From Bradyrhizobium sp. RD5-C2 (GTDB lineage Bacteria; Pseudomonadota; Alphaproteobacteria; Rhizobiales; Xanthobacteraceae), in contig NZ_BOVL01000021.1 of NCBI RefSeq assembly GCF_019972155.1, positions 46,001 to 110,000 on the forward strand: DNA of 64,000 nt, given 5' to 3'. Position numbers and translations under genes: made by a program. Positions 27,026 to 35,696 of the stretch are shown piece by piece. The notes beneath the pieces are model-generated. The model made no database searches. It had not been told where the DNA came from and worked only from the letters and a program-made list of their open reading frames with translations. The stretch's first letter is position 1. Every line of letters starts with the position of its first letter.

Positions 27026-27102
27026 GCTAGCGCCCTCTTGCTCTCCGAAGTTCGCGCAAGAGTCCGCTGGACGAGTTCACGAACTTCGGAAAGGGGCGCT
27101 AG
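27026..27102. repeat. 77-bp inverted repeat abutting a start codon
   Basis: Arms GCTAGCGCCC..CTCCGAAGTTCG and CGAACTTCGGAAAGGGGCGCTAG form an imperfect palindrome. It ends one base before ATG 27103, so its right arm supplies the likely ribosome-binding site (GGAAAGGGG) of the next gene. Confidence 0.7.
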
Positions 27103-28092
27103 ATGAGAGCCGTCTGGTACGAACGAACCGGCGCGGCGCCGACGGTGCTCACCGTCGGCGAGATGCCGACGCCCGACGCGGGCCCGGGCGAAGTCCGGGT
27201 TCGCCTCGAAGCCTCCGGCGTCAATCCGGCCGATGTCGGCCGCCGCAGCGGCAACTATCGCGCGATGGAGTTTCCACGCGTGATCCCGAACAGCGACGGC
27301 GCCGGGATCATCGACCAGATCGGTGAAGGCGTGACGCGCTTTGCCGTCGGCGATCGCGTCTGGCTGTTCAACGGCCAGCGCAACGGCCGCGCCTTTGGTA
27401 CCGCGGCCGAGTACATCACGCTCGCCGACTACCTGGTGACGCCGCTGCCGCAGGACGTGTCGTTCGCGGCCGGTGCTACGCTCGGCATCCCCTGCATGAC
27501 CGCGTGGTGCGCGCTGTTTGCCGACGGTCCGATCTCCGGCCAAACGGTGCTGGTCGCCGGTGGCGCCGGTGCCGTCGGCCACTATGCGGTGCAACTCGCC
27601 AAATGGGGCGGTGCGCGCGTGATCGCGACGGTGAGCTCGCAGGTCAAGGACGTGGAGGCGCGACTTGCCGGCGCCGACACGGTCGTCAACTACCGCACCG
27701 AGGACGTCGTCTCCAAGGTCATGGCCTTCACCGAGAACCGCGGCGTCGACCGCGTGATCGACGTCGACTTCGGCGGCAACCTCGCGACCACGCTGAAGAT
27801 CATGGCGCTGAACTCGACGATCGCGGTCTACGCCACCAACGGCAACCGCACGCCCGTGTTGCCGGTGCGCGAATTGATGGAAAAGTGCATCACGGTGCGC
27901 TCGCTGGTGCTGTTCGCGCTGCCGCCGCCGCTGCTCGCGGCCGCGCAGGCCGACATCACCAAATGGCTGGCGTCGGGCCCCCGCGTGCACAACATTGCCG
28001 GACAATTCGCGCTGGCGGAGACCGCCGAGGCCCATCTCGCCGTCGAGAAGGGCGACAAGATCGGCACCGTGATCGTCGACTGCGCGCGGTGA
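27103..28092 (+). CDS. Quinone-oxidoreductase-like MDR protein (zinc-free type)
   Basis: The product is 329 residues, the length of NADPH:quinone reductases of the medium-chain family. It has a GroES-like N-domain (AVWYERTGAAPTVLTVGEMP; SGVNPADVGRRSGNY) and a Rossmann domain with VLVAGGAGAVGHYAVQLAKW (about 147-166). No zinc-ligand Cys set is visible, which fits the quinone oxidoreductase subgroup. It reduces quinones or enones with NADPH. The start codon is adjacent to an inverted repeat, and the gene lies in a run of small-molecule metabolism genes. Confidence 0.88.
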   Translation: MRAVWYERTGAAPTVLTVGEMPTPDAGPGEVRVRLEASGVNPADVGRRSGNYRAMEFPRVIPNSDGAGIIDQIGEGVTRFAVGDRVWLFNGQRNGRAFGTAAEYITLADYLVTPLPQDVSFAAGATLGIPCMTAWCALFADGPISGQTVLVAGGAGAVGHYAVQLAKWGGARVIATVSSQVKDVEARLAGADTVVNYRTEDVVSKVMAFTENRGVDRVIDVDFGGNLATTLKIMALNSTIAVYATNGNRTPVLPVRELMEKCITVRSLVLFALPPPLLAAAQADITKWLASGPRVHNIAGQFALAETAEAHLAVEKGDKIGTVIVDCAR

Positions 28093-28226
28093 CAGGCACG
28101 CGCGCTCTTCTCCCTCACCCCGCAGGCGGGCTGAGGTGAAGGGCAGCGCGGCCTTGATCCATTGCACCAGCGCGCGGGAACCCGCATGGTCAGGTGATAG
28201 ACCAATAAAAAAGGAGGACACGCCGC

Positions 28227-29075
28227 ATGCAATGGACGATCGGCAAGGTCAAGATCACAAAAGTCGTCGAGCTCGAGACCGTCGGCAGCACACGCTTCAT
28301 CCTGCCGCTGGCCGGCCGGGAAGAGATCCAGAGCCTGCCCTGGCTGATCCCGCATTTCGCCAATGAGGATGGCCGGCTGAAAATGTCGATCCATTCGCTG
28401 CTGGTCGAGACGCCGGAGCACCGCATCATCGTCGACACCGGGCTCGGCAACGACAAGCAGGGCCGCAACGTGCCTACCTGGAACAACCGCAACGATCCGT
28501 TCCTGGAGAAGCTGACCGCAGCCGGCTTTGCACCTGACAGCATCGACACCGTGCTGTGCACGCATCTGCATGTCGACCATGTCGGCTGGAACACGAAACT
28601 CGTCAGCGGCAAATGGGTGCCGACCTTCGCCAATGCGCGTTACGTGTTCGGCAGGACCGAATTCGAGCACTGGCGCAACCACAGCGACGATGCCACGCAT
28701 GCTGCCGTGTTCGCCGACTCGGTGAAGCCGATCGCGGATGCCGGCAAGGCCGAGCTGGTGCCGAGCGATCATCGCCTCACCGAGGAGATCACGCTGATCC
28801 CTACGCCGGGACACAGCCCCGGCCATATCAGCATCCACATCAAGTCCGGCGACGCGGAAGGACTGCTGACCGGCGACGTCGCGCATCATCCCTGCCAGAT
28901 GTATCACCTCGACTGGTCGTCGACCGCGGACTCCGACCAGAAGCAATCGGCAGTGACGCGGCGCGAATTGTTCTCGCGCTTTGCCGATACACCGACGCTG
29001 GTGATCGGCGGGCATTTCAATGCCGGCCACATCAAGCGCGACGGCGGCGCGTTCAGGTTCGTCGCGCTGGGGTGA
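28227..29075 (+). CDS. Metallo-beta-lactamase-fold hydrolase (copy 1)
   Basis: The product is 282 residues starting at ATG 28227 after AAGGAGGA. The dinuclear zinc motif is HLHVDHVGWN, followed by TPGHSPGHIS and TGDVAHHPCQ, then a late GGHFNAGH. This set fits the quorum-quenching lactonase and related hydrolase branch of the MBL superfamily. It is related to the protein at 31093-31965 (shared VDTGLGNDK/IDSCIGNDK, LCTHLHVDHVGWN). Substrate unknown; lactones or thioesters are possible. Confidence 0.85.
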   Translation: MQWTIGKVKITKVVELETVGSTRFILPLAGREEIQSLPWLIPHFANEDGRLKMSIHSLLVETPEHRIIVDTGLGNDKQGRNVPTWNNRNDPFLEKLTAAGFAPDSIDTVLCTHLHVDHVGWNTKLVSGKWVPTFANARYVFGRTEFEHWRNHSDDATHAAVFADSVKPIADAGKAELVPSDHRLTEEITLIPTPGHSPGHISIHIKSGDAEGLLTGDVAHHPCQMYHLDWSSTADSDQKQSAVTRRELFSRFADTPTLVIGGHFNAGHIKRDGGAFRFVALG

Positions 29076-29215
29076 TCGGCCCGAAATGGCCTTGAAATAA
29101 GGCTTGGCAGCAATGCAGCGCGCTCATGGCGGTTGAATTTCCGGGCGCGCTGTTCCATGAAGCATGTCGAGGTATACCAGTAACAATCCTCAAGACATCG
29201 TAGGGAGTGATCAAC

Positions 29216-30058
29216 ATGAAGCTTGTTCGTTATGGCGAAAAGGGTGCGGAAAAGCCCGGTCTGATCGATAAATCCGGCCAGCTCCGCGATCTCTCGGCCC
29301 ATCTGAAGGACCTGACCGGCGAAGCGTACACGCCGGACTCGCTGAAGAAGCTTTCCGCACTCGATCCCGCCTCCCTCCCGGCCGTCTCCGGCAAGCCGCG
29401 CTTCGGCGCCCCGGTCACCGGCATCTCCAAGTTCGTCGCGATCGGCTTGAACTACTCCGACCACGCCAAGGAGACCGGCGCTCAGATCCCGACCGAACCG
29501 ATCATCTTCATGAAGGCGAATACCTCGCTGTCCGGCCCGAACGATGCGGTCGAGAAGCCGCGCGGCTCGACCAAGCTGGATTGGGAAGTCGAGATCGCTG
29601 CGATCATCGGCACCCGCGCCAAGTACGTCTCGGAAGCCGACGCGCTGAACCACGTCGCCGGCTATTGCGTCTGCAACGACGTCTCCGAGCGCAACTTCCA
29701 GACCGAGCGCCTCGGACAGTGGACCAAGGGCAAGTCGCACGACACCTTCGGTCCGGTCGGGCCGTGGCTCGCGACCAAGGACGAAATCGCCGACGTGCAG
29801 AACCTGTCGATGTGGCTCGATGTCAACGGTCAGCGCCGCCAGACCGGCTCGACCAAGACCATGATCTTCACGATGGCGAAATGCATCTCCTACGTCTCGC
29901 AATTCATGACGCTGCTGCCCGGCGATATCATCACGACGGGCACCCCGCCCGGCGTCGGTCTCGGCATGAAGCCGCCGACCTTCCTCAATGTCGGCGACGT
30001 CGTCACGCTCGGCATCGAAGGCCTCGGCGAGCAGCGCCAGGAAATCGTCGCGGCGTAA
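29216..30058 (+). CDS. Fumarylacetoacetate hydrolase family protein
   Basis: The product is 280 residues. I chose ATG 29216 over a GTG three codons earlier. The FAH C-terminal domain is complete: GLNYSDHAKE, IFMKANTSLSGP, DWEVEIAAIIG (metal-binding Glu), YCVCNDVSERNFQ and TTGTPPGVGLG. Enzymes of this group cleave or isomerise acylpyruvates or hydroxy-keto acids with Mg2+, in aromatic or sugar-acid breakdown. It lies between the two MBL genes and next to a GST, perhaps one catabolic cluster. Confidence 0.9.
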   Translation: MKLVRYGEKGAEKPGLIDKSGQLRDLSAHLKDLTGEAYTPDSLKKLSALDPASLPAVSGKPRFGAPVTGISKFVAIGLNYSDHAKETGAQIPTEPIIFMKANTSLSGPNDAVEKPRGSTKLDWEVEIAAIIGTRAKYVSEADALNHVAGYCVCNDVSERNFQTERLGQWTKGKSHDTFGPVGPWLATKDEIADVQNLSMWLDVNGQRRQTGSTKTMIFTMAKCISYVSQFMTLLPGDIITTGTPPGVGLGMKPPTFLNVGDVVTLGIEGLGEQRQEIVAA

Positions 30059-30078
30059 GGCTCGGTCAGCGTCACCGC

Positions 30079-30166
30079 CGTCATTGCGAGGAGCGATAGC
30101 GACGAAGCAATCCATCTTTCCGCGTGTTCGGAAGCAATGGATTGCTTCGCTTCGCTCGCAATGACG
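30079..30166. repeat. 88-bp inverted repeat, CGTCATTGCGAG family
   Basis: Outer arms CGTCATTGCGAG and CTCGCAATGACG are perfect; inner arms GCGACGAAGCAATCCAT and ATGGATTGCTTCGCTTCGC also pair. I recognise it as a dispersed intergenic repeat type in bradyrhizobia and relatives. It lies between the FAH and GST genes. Confidence 0.8.
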
Positions 30167-30204
30167 GAAGAGAGATACCCAGCGTATATTTCCAGGGGCC
30201 TCCC

Positions 30205-30819
30205 ATGAAACTCACCTTCTCTCCCGCCTCCCCGTTCGCCCGCAAGGTGCGGATCGCGGCGATCGAGCTCGGCCTGATCGACAAGATCGAGTTCGTGCCA
30301 GCCAGCGTCGCGCCGGGCACCGCCAATGACGAATATTCCAAGATCTCGCCGCTGAAGAAATTGCCGGTGCTGATCCTCGACCATGGCGACGTCATCTTGG
30401 ATTCCTACGTCATCGTCGAATATCTCAACGAGATCGGCGGCGGCCGGCTGATCCCGGGCTACGGTCCGCGGCGCTGGCAGCTGAAGACCGATCATTCGCT
30501 GCTCAATGGCATGCTCGATTCCATGCTGCTGTGCCGCTACGAGAAGATGGTGCGGCCGCAGGGCTCGCTGTGGCAGGCCTGGTATGACGATCACTGGAAC
30601 CGGGCCTGGGCCGGCATGGCGCGATTCGAGAACCGGCCGGACGTGCTGAACGGCTCGTCGTTCGACATCGCGCAGATCGGCCTCGTCTGCGTGCTCGGCT
30701 ATGCCGATTTCCGCTTTGCCGATTGCGGCTGGCGCAAGACCTATCCCAAGCTCGACGCGTTCTACCAGAAAATGCTGGAGCGGCCGTCGGTGAAGATCTC
30801 GGCCCCGCCTGCGGCGTAG
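30205..30819 (+). CDS. Glutathione S-transferase family protein
   Basis: The product is 204 residues from ATG 30205. The thioredoxin-like N-domain starts MKLTFSPASPFARKVRIAA, with the catalytic Ser position in SPFAR and the cis-Pro in KKLPVLILD; an all-helical C-domain follows. GSTs conjugate glutathione to electrophiles or act as isomerases. The longer frame to 30124 reads through the inverted repeat and is rejected. Its neighbours suggest detoxification or ring-cleavage isomerase roles. Confidence 0.88.
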   Translation: MKLTFSPASPFARKVRIAAIELGLIDKIEFVPASVAPGTANDEYSKISPLKKLPVLILDHGDVILDSYVIVEYLNEIGGGRLIPGYGPRRWQLKTDHSLLNGMLDSMLLCRYEKMVRPQGSLWQAWYDDHWNRAWAGMARFENRPDVLNGSSFDIAQIGLVCVLGYADFRFADCGWRKTYPKLDAFYQKMLERPSVKISAPPAA

Positions 30820-31092
30820 CAAAGCCAAGCGCGGGGAGAATGACGATCCGCTAACGCGTCCCCGCCTCTCGATTTCAGCGCGAGCCTGGTGCTCGCGCTG
30901 ACCGTCTCCGATCTCGACTTTGTGATGATGATGACGGCAGCCCGGTACGGCCCGCCGGAGCAAGACCTTGCGGCGATGGATATCCTCGCCAACATCAGAA
31001 TTCCCGCCGTGCGCGACGCGCACCAGCTTTTCTACGCGTTCTCTTCACGCCAACCGGACTTCGCTCGCAAACGCCAACGCCAAGGAATCACC

Positions 31093-31965
31093 ATGAGCCT
31101 GAAATTTGCCGCCGGCGATCTCACCATTCATCGCATTGTCGAGGACGAAGGGTTGTTCCTGCCCGCGCTCGACATGCTGCCCGGACTGACACCGGAGCTG
31201 CTCGCGGAGAACCGCGCCTGGATGAAAGCGGCCGGCGCACTCGACGACAGCGACACGCTGATCCTGGCATTCCAGTCCTACATCGTGAAGACGCCGCATC
31301 ACACCATCCTGATCGACAGCTGCATCGGCAACGACAAGCCGCGGCCGGGACGGCCGAGCTGGAACATGAAGACCGACGACAACTATCTGCGCGGCCTCGC
31401 GGCAGCGGGCTTTTCGGTCGGCGACATCGACTATGTGATGTGCACGCATCTGCATGTCGACCATGTCGGCTGGAACACGCGGCTCGAGAACGGCCGCTGG
31501 GTGCCCACCTTCCCGAACGCGCGCTACGTGTTCGACAAGAGCGAGTTCGACTACTGGACCGAGACCAACGCCAAGGCAGAGGTCCCCCCCTTCGTCGACA
31601 GCGTGCTGCCGGTGGTCGAAGCCAAGCGGGCCGACCTCGTCGGCAATGATTTTGCGATCGGCGATCACGTCCGCATCCTGCCGACGCCCGGCCACACCCC
31701 GGGCCATGTCGCCTTCACCTTCGGCCGCGGCAAGGATGATGCGGTGTTTGCCGGCGATCTGATGCACTCGCCGATCCAGACGCATTATCCGGAGCTGTCG
31801 GCGAAGTTCGATGTCGACCAGGCGCAGGCCGCAAGGACACGGCGCAGCTTCCTCGAGCGCTATTGCGATACCGATACGCTGTGCTGCCCCGCGCACTTCC
31901 CCTCGCCGACGGTCGGCAAGATCAGGCGGAAGGGCAACGGGTTTGCCTGTGAGACGGTGAAGTAG
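31093..31965 (+). CDS. Metallo-beta-lactamase-fold hydrolase (copy 2)
   Basis: The product is 290 residues from ATG 31093. The zinc motif CTHLHVDHVGWN is identical to that in the copy at 28227-29075, and TPGHTPGHVAFTF and FAGDLMHSPIQ follow. The longer frame to 30889 adds low-confidence leader sequence. The two paralogues sit 2 kb apart with FAH and GST genes between, suggesting an old duplication. Substrate unknown. Confidence 0.85.
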   Translation: MSLKFAAGDLTIHRIVEDEGLFLPALDMLPGLTPELLAENRAWMKAAGALDDSDTLILAFQSYIVKTPHHTILIDSCIGNDKPRPGRPSWNMKTDDNYLRGLAAAGFSVGDIDYVMCTHLHVDHVGWNTRLENGRWVPTFPNARYVFDKSEFDYWTETNAKAEVPPFVDSVLPVVEAKRADLVGNDFAIGDHVRILPTPGHTPGHVAFTFGRGKDDAVFAGDLMHSPIQTHYPELSAKFDVDQAQAARTRRSFLERYCDTDTLCCPAHFPSPTVGKIRRKGNGFACETVK

Positions 31966-31996
31966 GCTGAATTCGCGACAGTCCCTCTCTACCACC

Positions 31997-32156
31997 CTCC
32001 CCTGGAGGGGGAGGGTCGGCTCACAGCGAGCGCAGCGAGATGTGAGACGGGGTGGGGTGATCTCTCAACACGGGCAGCACCCGATACGAGAGACCGTCAC
32101 CCCACCCCGCCGCTCATTTCATTCGCGTCGACCCTCCCCCTCCAGGGGAGGGTGAC
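31997..32156. repeat. Inverted repeat with CCTCCCC/GGGGAGG arms
   Basis: Arms ACCCTCCCCTGGAGGGGGAGGGTCG and CGACCCTCCCCCTCCAGGGGAGGGT flank an inner pair (GGGGTGGGGTGA with TCACCCCACCCC). It lies between convergent genes and probably forms a strong RNA hairpin serving both transcripts. Confidence 0.75.
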
Positions 32157-32162
32157 CTCCGC

Positions 32163-32705
32163 TCAATCAAACAAACTCGGCGTGTGGTTCACCACCGCGC
32201 CTTCGATCTGCAGCATCTTCAGCTTGGTCACCACGCCGCCATTGGCCGAGAAGCCGCCCGGCTTGTTGCCGGCCGCCAGCACGCGGTGGCAGGGCACCAC
32301 GATCGGGCACGGGTTGCGGCCCAATGCCTGGCCGACGTCACGCGACAGCTCGACGCCGCCGAGCTGTTTGGCGATGTCGCCATAGGTGACCGTCTTGCCC
32401 GGCGGAATCTTCCGCGCGATGTCGTAGACGCCACGGTTGAATTCAGGCACGCCGTCGAGATCGAGCACGATGTCGGCGAGGTCGTTCGGCTTGCCGGCGA
32501 GCAGCTCGATCATGCCGTCGATTGCGTGCTGCACCTCGGCCGGCGGCGCGGCCTCGGTGACGTCGCCATTGCGCTGGAAGATGCGCTTGCGGGTCTTCTC
32601 CTCGGTGCCCATCGGCAGCTGCACGGCGGTGACGCCGTGCTCGCCCCAGACGATGCCGCAGGCGCCGATCATGGTCTCGAAGATTGCAAAATGCTGGCCG
32701 GTCAT
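32163..32705 (-). CDS. ogt: Methylated-DNA-protein-cysteine methyltransferase
   Basis: The product is 180 residues. It removes O6-alkyl groups from guanine by suicide transfer to Cys139 in the invariant PCHRV motif. Upstream are the helix-turn-helix (YGDIAKQLGGVELSRDVGQA) and the Asn/Arg finger region (GRNPCP), as in Ogt. There is no Ada N-terminal domain. It is convergent with the MBL gene and divergent from an alpha/beta hydrolase. DNA-repair function is secure; regulation is not visible. Confidence 0.93.
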   Translation of the reverse strand: MTGQHFAIFETMIGACGIVWGEHGVTAVQLPMGTEEKTRKRIFQRNGDVTEAAPPAEVQHAIDGMIELLAGKPNDLADIVLDLDGVPEFNRGVYDIARKIPPGKTVTYGDIAKQLGGVELSRDVGQALGRNPCPIVVPCHRVLAAGNKPGGFSANGGVVTKLKMLQIEGAVVNHTPSLFD

Positions 32706-32849
32706 GGCTCGCTCCAGAAATTCCTTCAGCTCACACGTTTGAGCCTGCTGTCGATCTGAAATCTAGGCTTGGAGAATGTTGCTATCCACCCGAATTCCGT
32801 GGGAACTTGGGTCAAATCAACAACATCTCCTGCCCTCCGCGAGCCCCAA

Positions 32850-33659
32850 ATGCACAGCCTCCACGTCAACGGTTTCGACATGCCCTATCTCGATATCGGA
32901 GAGGGCCCGCCGCTGGTCTGCGTGCACGGCTCGCTGTGCGATTTCCGGATCTGGTCGGCGGTGCTCGGCCCGCTGACGCGGCGGCATCGCGTGATCGCGG
33001 TCAGCCTGCGGCATTTCTTTCCGGCGCATTGGGACGGCGTTGGCGACACCTATTCGATCGCGCAGCATGTCGACGATGTGATCGCCTTGATCGAAGCATT
33101 CGACACCAAACCGGTCGACCTGATGGGGCATTCCCGCGGCGGCCATATCAGCTTCCGCGTCGCGCAGCGGCGGCCGGACCTGCTGCGCAGGCTGATCCTT
33201 GCCGAGCCCGGCGGCGAGCTCGACCAGAGCCTTGATCCGGATTTCAAGCCGGGCCCCTCGCCGCTGGCAGCGCGCTTCGCGGCATGTGCCGCTGAGATCG
33301 CCAAGGGCGATATCGACGGCGGCTTGCAGATCTTCATGGACGCGCTCGAAGGCCCCGGCGCCTGGAAACGGATTCCGGCGACATCCAAACAGCTCCTGCG
33401 CGACAACGCGACCACGCTGCTCGGCCAGACCCGCGACCAGCGCCCGCCGTTCTCGAAGGCCGACGCGGAGGCGATCAAGACGCCGACGCTGTTCATCGGC
33501 GGCGGCAACACCAAGGGCATTCTGCCCAAGGTGCTGCACGCGCTTGCCGCCAATGTGAAGGGCGCGCGCACCGAGATGATCCCCGGCACCACGCATCCGA
33601 TGTTCGAGCAGGCCCCGCAACGCTATTGCGAGATCGTGCTGGAGTTTCTTTCGGCGTAG
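32850..33659 (+). CDS. Alpha/beta hydrolase
   Basis: The product is 269 residues from ATG 32850. Motifs are the oxyanion-hole HGSLCDFR, the nucleophile elbow GHSRGG (Ser of GxSxG), and a late catalytic His in IPGTTHPMFEQAP. The fold is the classic single-domain hydrolase. Substrates cannot be told; esters or haloalkanoates are possible. It is the last clear host gene before the mobile island. Confidence 0.85.
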   Translation: MHSLHVNGFDMPYLDIGEGPPLVCVHGSLCDFRIWSAVLGPLTRRHRVIAVSLRHFFPAHWDGVGDTYSIAQHVDDVIALIEAFDTKPVDLMGHSRGGHISFRVAQRRPDLLRRLILAEPGGELDQSLDPDFKPGPSPLAARFAACAAEIAKGDIDGGLQIFMDALEGPGAWKRIPATSKQLLRDNATTLLGQTRDQRPPFSKADAEAIKTPTLFIGGGNTKGILPKVLHALAANVKGARTEMIPGTTHPMFEQAPQRYCEIVLEFLSA

Positions 33660-33670
33660 GCGGTACACGC

Positions 33671-33805
33671 TCCCCCCTTGTGGGAGAGGGTGGCGCGATG
33701 GCGCGCAGCGGCATCGTGCCGGGTGAGGGGTTTCTCTCCGTGGAGACAGACCCCTCACCCGGATCGCATCTATCGATGCGATCCGACCTCTCCCACAAGG
33801 GGGGA
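33671..33805. repeat. Inverted repeat at the left edge of the island
   Basis: Perfect 19-bp outer arms (TCCCCCCTTGTGGGAGAGG and its complement) enclose inner pairs (GGGTGAGGGGT/ACCCCTCACCC) and a short hairpin CGGATCGCATC/GATGCGATCCG. Related repeats occur at 60001-60156 and partly at 53769-53795. The arm CCTCTCCCACAAGGGG recurs at both island edges. Confidence 0.75.
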
Positions 33806-33861
33806 ATTCACAGTCTATAACAATCCATAGCGCTTCACACGCATCCACTAATCCATTGTAA

Positions 33862-33891
33862 TTGCTTAGTTTATACCTACTGAGCTACAAT
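33862..33891 (+). promoter_or_regulatory. Candidate sigma-70 promoter of the integrase
   Basis: TTGCTT (33862-33867), an 18-base spacer and TACAAT (33886-33891) lie 62 bases before the integrase start, in AT-rich DNA. The match is moderate and untested. Confidence 0.35.
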
Positions 33892-33952
33892 CGGCTCCAT
33901 GCCCGCCTACCCCCATCGCGAGGACACTTCGGGGGACACCAAGGGGAAAGTC

Positions 33953-35152
33953 ATGGCTCGCCGTACACGTTCTGCATCACTCGAAAACCGCACCAATCGG
34001 TTGAAGCTCGCGACGCGTAAGAAGCCGTACACGGCGCTGATCGCGCCCGGCATCTTTCTCGCATATCGCCGCAATGCTGGCCCTGGCACATGGTCAGTGA
34101 AGTGCAGCGGCTGGCTGAAGCGGTTCGCAGTTGCCGACGACCATGAGGACGCAAATGGCAACAGCGTGATGAACTACTGGCAGGCGTTGGAGCACGCCAA
34201 GAAGCTGGGACGCGCTGGTGAAGGCAACACCGAACAGCCGGTCAATGTTGCCGAAGCTGTCAATGACTATGAGGCCGATCTCAAAACCCGCGACGGCAGC
34301 AAGTACAACGCCACCGGTGTCCGTCGCCATTTAGGTTCACTGGCAAGCAAGACCGTTGCGCTGCTGACCGAACGAGAATTGCGTGACTGGCGTGCTGGTC
34401 TCGTCAAGGATGGCCTGAAGCCATCCAGCGCCGACCGCGTTGCTCGCTCGTTAAAGGCAGCGCTGACGCTCGCTGCGAGCAACGACAACCGCATTGCCAA
34501 TACTGCCGCCTGGAAGAACGCTTTGAAGAAGCTGCCCGACAGTGAAGTCGCGCGGAACGTCATCCTCCCGGATCAGGACGTGGTCGCTCTGGTGCGCGGC
34601 TCGTACGAGGTAAGCCATGACTACGGCGTAATGATTGACGTTCTTGCTGAGACGGGCGCCCGCGAGAGCCAGGTGCTCAGGCTACGCGCTGATGATTTGC
34701 AAGACAGCAATCCTGCTGCACCTAGGCTGATGATGCCGAGCAGCCGCAAGGGCAAGAGCCGCAAGATTGAACATCGTGCGCTGGTGATAACGCCCCGGTT
34801 GGCCGCGTTGTTGCTGCGGCAGGCGAAGGGCAAGGCCCCGCATGATAGATTGATCGATCGCATTCCGAAGCTGTCGGGCCGATTTCATCCCATTGCAAAG
34901 CGGCTTGGCCTTGGCGCGGAAATCACGCCATATGCGCTGCGGCATTCGTCGATCGTGCGGCAATTGTTGGCGCGGGTGCCGACGCGCGTCGTCGCCGCAC
35001 ACCATGACACGTCGGTCGCGATGATCGAGAAGAACTACTCGCGGTACATCATCGGCGATCTGAGCGAGGCGATGACACGCGCGACACTGCTCGACTTCGA
35101 TCATGCGCCGCGCTCATCGGAAATCGTTCCTTTCGAACGGTTCGCCTCATGA
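33953..35152 (+). CDS. Tyrosine recombinase (integrase) of the island
   Basis: The product is 399 residues from ATG 33953 after GGGGAAAG; an upstream ATG at 33899 is possible. It has an N-terminal SAM-like core-binding domain (about 95-190) and a catalytic domain with Arg237 (TGARESQ), a YALRH box (Arg330, His331; Tyr where HxxR is usual), His350/351 and the nucleophile Tyr362 (NYSRYI). It would integrate and excise the element. Codon use is less GC3-biased than the host. No intact tRNA flanks it, so the attachment site is not obvious. Confidence 0.9.
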   Translation: MARRTRSASLENRTNRLKLATRKKPYTALIAPGIFLAYRRNAGPGTWSVKCSGWLKRFAVADDHEDANGNSVMNYWQALEHAKKLGRAGEGNTEQPVNVAEAVNDYEADLKTRDGSKYNATGVRRHLGSLASKTVALLTERELRDWRAGLVKDGLKPSSADRVARSLKAALTLAASNDNRIANTAAWKNALKKLPDSEVARNVILPDQDVVALVRGSYEVSHDYGVMIDVLAETGARESQVLRLRADDLQDSNPAAPRLMMPSSRKGKSRKIEHRALVITPRLAALLLRQAKGKAPHDRLIDRIPKLSGRFHPIAKRLGLGAEITPYALRHSSIVRQLLARVPTRVVAAHHDTSVAMIEKNYSRYIIGDLSEAMTRATLLDFDHAPRSSEIVPFERFAS

Positions 35153-35247
35153 TCCAACTTCAACCATTGCGCTCTCCGTCGCATCCAATCGCCGATAGCT
35201 GTCAATTCTGATCTGCCTGCCTTGGTTGAGCGAGCGTCGAAATTTTC

Positions 35248-35318
35248 CTTTCGATAAGTCGCACAAGTCTTTCGATAACCTCACAACCCTTTCGATAACC
35301 TCACAACCCTTTCGATAA
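35248..35318. repeat. Four direct repeats, about 20 bp spacing
   Basis: CTTTCGATAA occurs at 35248, 35269, 35289 and 35309. The last three form near-perfect tandem units CTTTCGATAACCTCACAACC. Spacing of 21, 20 and 20 bases is two helical turns, so bound proteins would face the same side. It lies between int and the AlpA-like gene, a usual place for Xis/AlpA or integrase arm sites. Confidence 0.85.
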
Positions 35319-35398
35319 CTCGCCTTGGGCGGCTTTTCAAAACGTGAGAATGCGCGATCCTGTCTCCGAAGCACTCGTATGAATTTGGAGAGCAGAGA

Positions 35399-35650
35399 AT
35401 GGCACGCCCTGAAGTTACCGGCCGCAAGCAAATCCATAACCTCGCGCAGGTTGACGCTGATGCTTACAGCGTCGACGAATTCTGCGCGCGTAACCGCATC
35501 AGCACGCAACTCTTCTACAAACTGAGGCCGCTGGGTTTGATGCCCGCGACGTTCAACGTCGGCACCCGTGTGTTGATCTCGCGCGAGGCGGCTGTCGCGT
35601 GGCGTCGTGCGCGCGAGGACGCGGCGCAAACGGCCAACAGCGCCGCGTAG
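35399..35650 (+). CDS. AlpA/excisionase-like DNA-binding protein
   Basis: The product is 83 residues with a MerR/AlpA-type helix-turn-helix: YSVDEFCARNRISTQLFYKL, then GTRVLISREAAVAWRR, which matches the wing and second helix of excisionase-like domains. Such proteins direct excision or switch on satellite and phage genes. It lies downstream of the 20-bp tandem repeats, probable binding sites. It is much shorter than a full regulator and has no ligand domain. Confidence 0.75.
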   Translation: MARPEVTGRKQIHNLAQVDADAYSVDEFCARNRISTQLFYKLRPLGLMPATFNVGTRVLISREAAVAWRRAREDAAQTANSAA

Positions 35651-35696
35651 TCGCAGAAAAGGCGGCCCGCCAGCCGCCCCTCCCCTTATCATTACG

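Noticed and set aside
33874..33887. Minus-strand TAGCTCAGTAGGTA looks like a tRNA D-arm (box A) just upstream of the integrase.
   Set aside because: No anticodon stem, T arm or acceptor stem follows on the minus strand, so it is not a tRNA. It could be a remnant or chance; it overlaps a candidate promoter.
33899..33953. Upstream ATG of the integrase at 33899.
   Set aside because: ATG 33953 has the better ribosome-binding site (GGGGAAAG), and the extra 18 residues are polar and without a domain match. Still possible.
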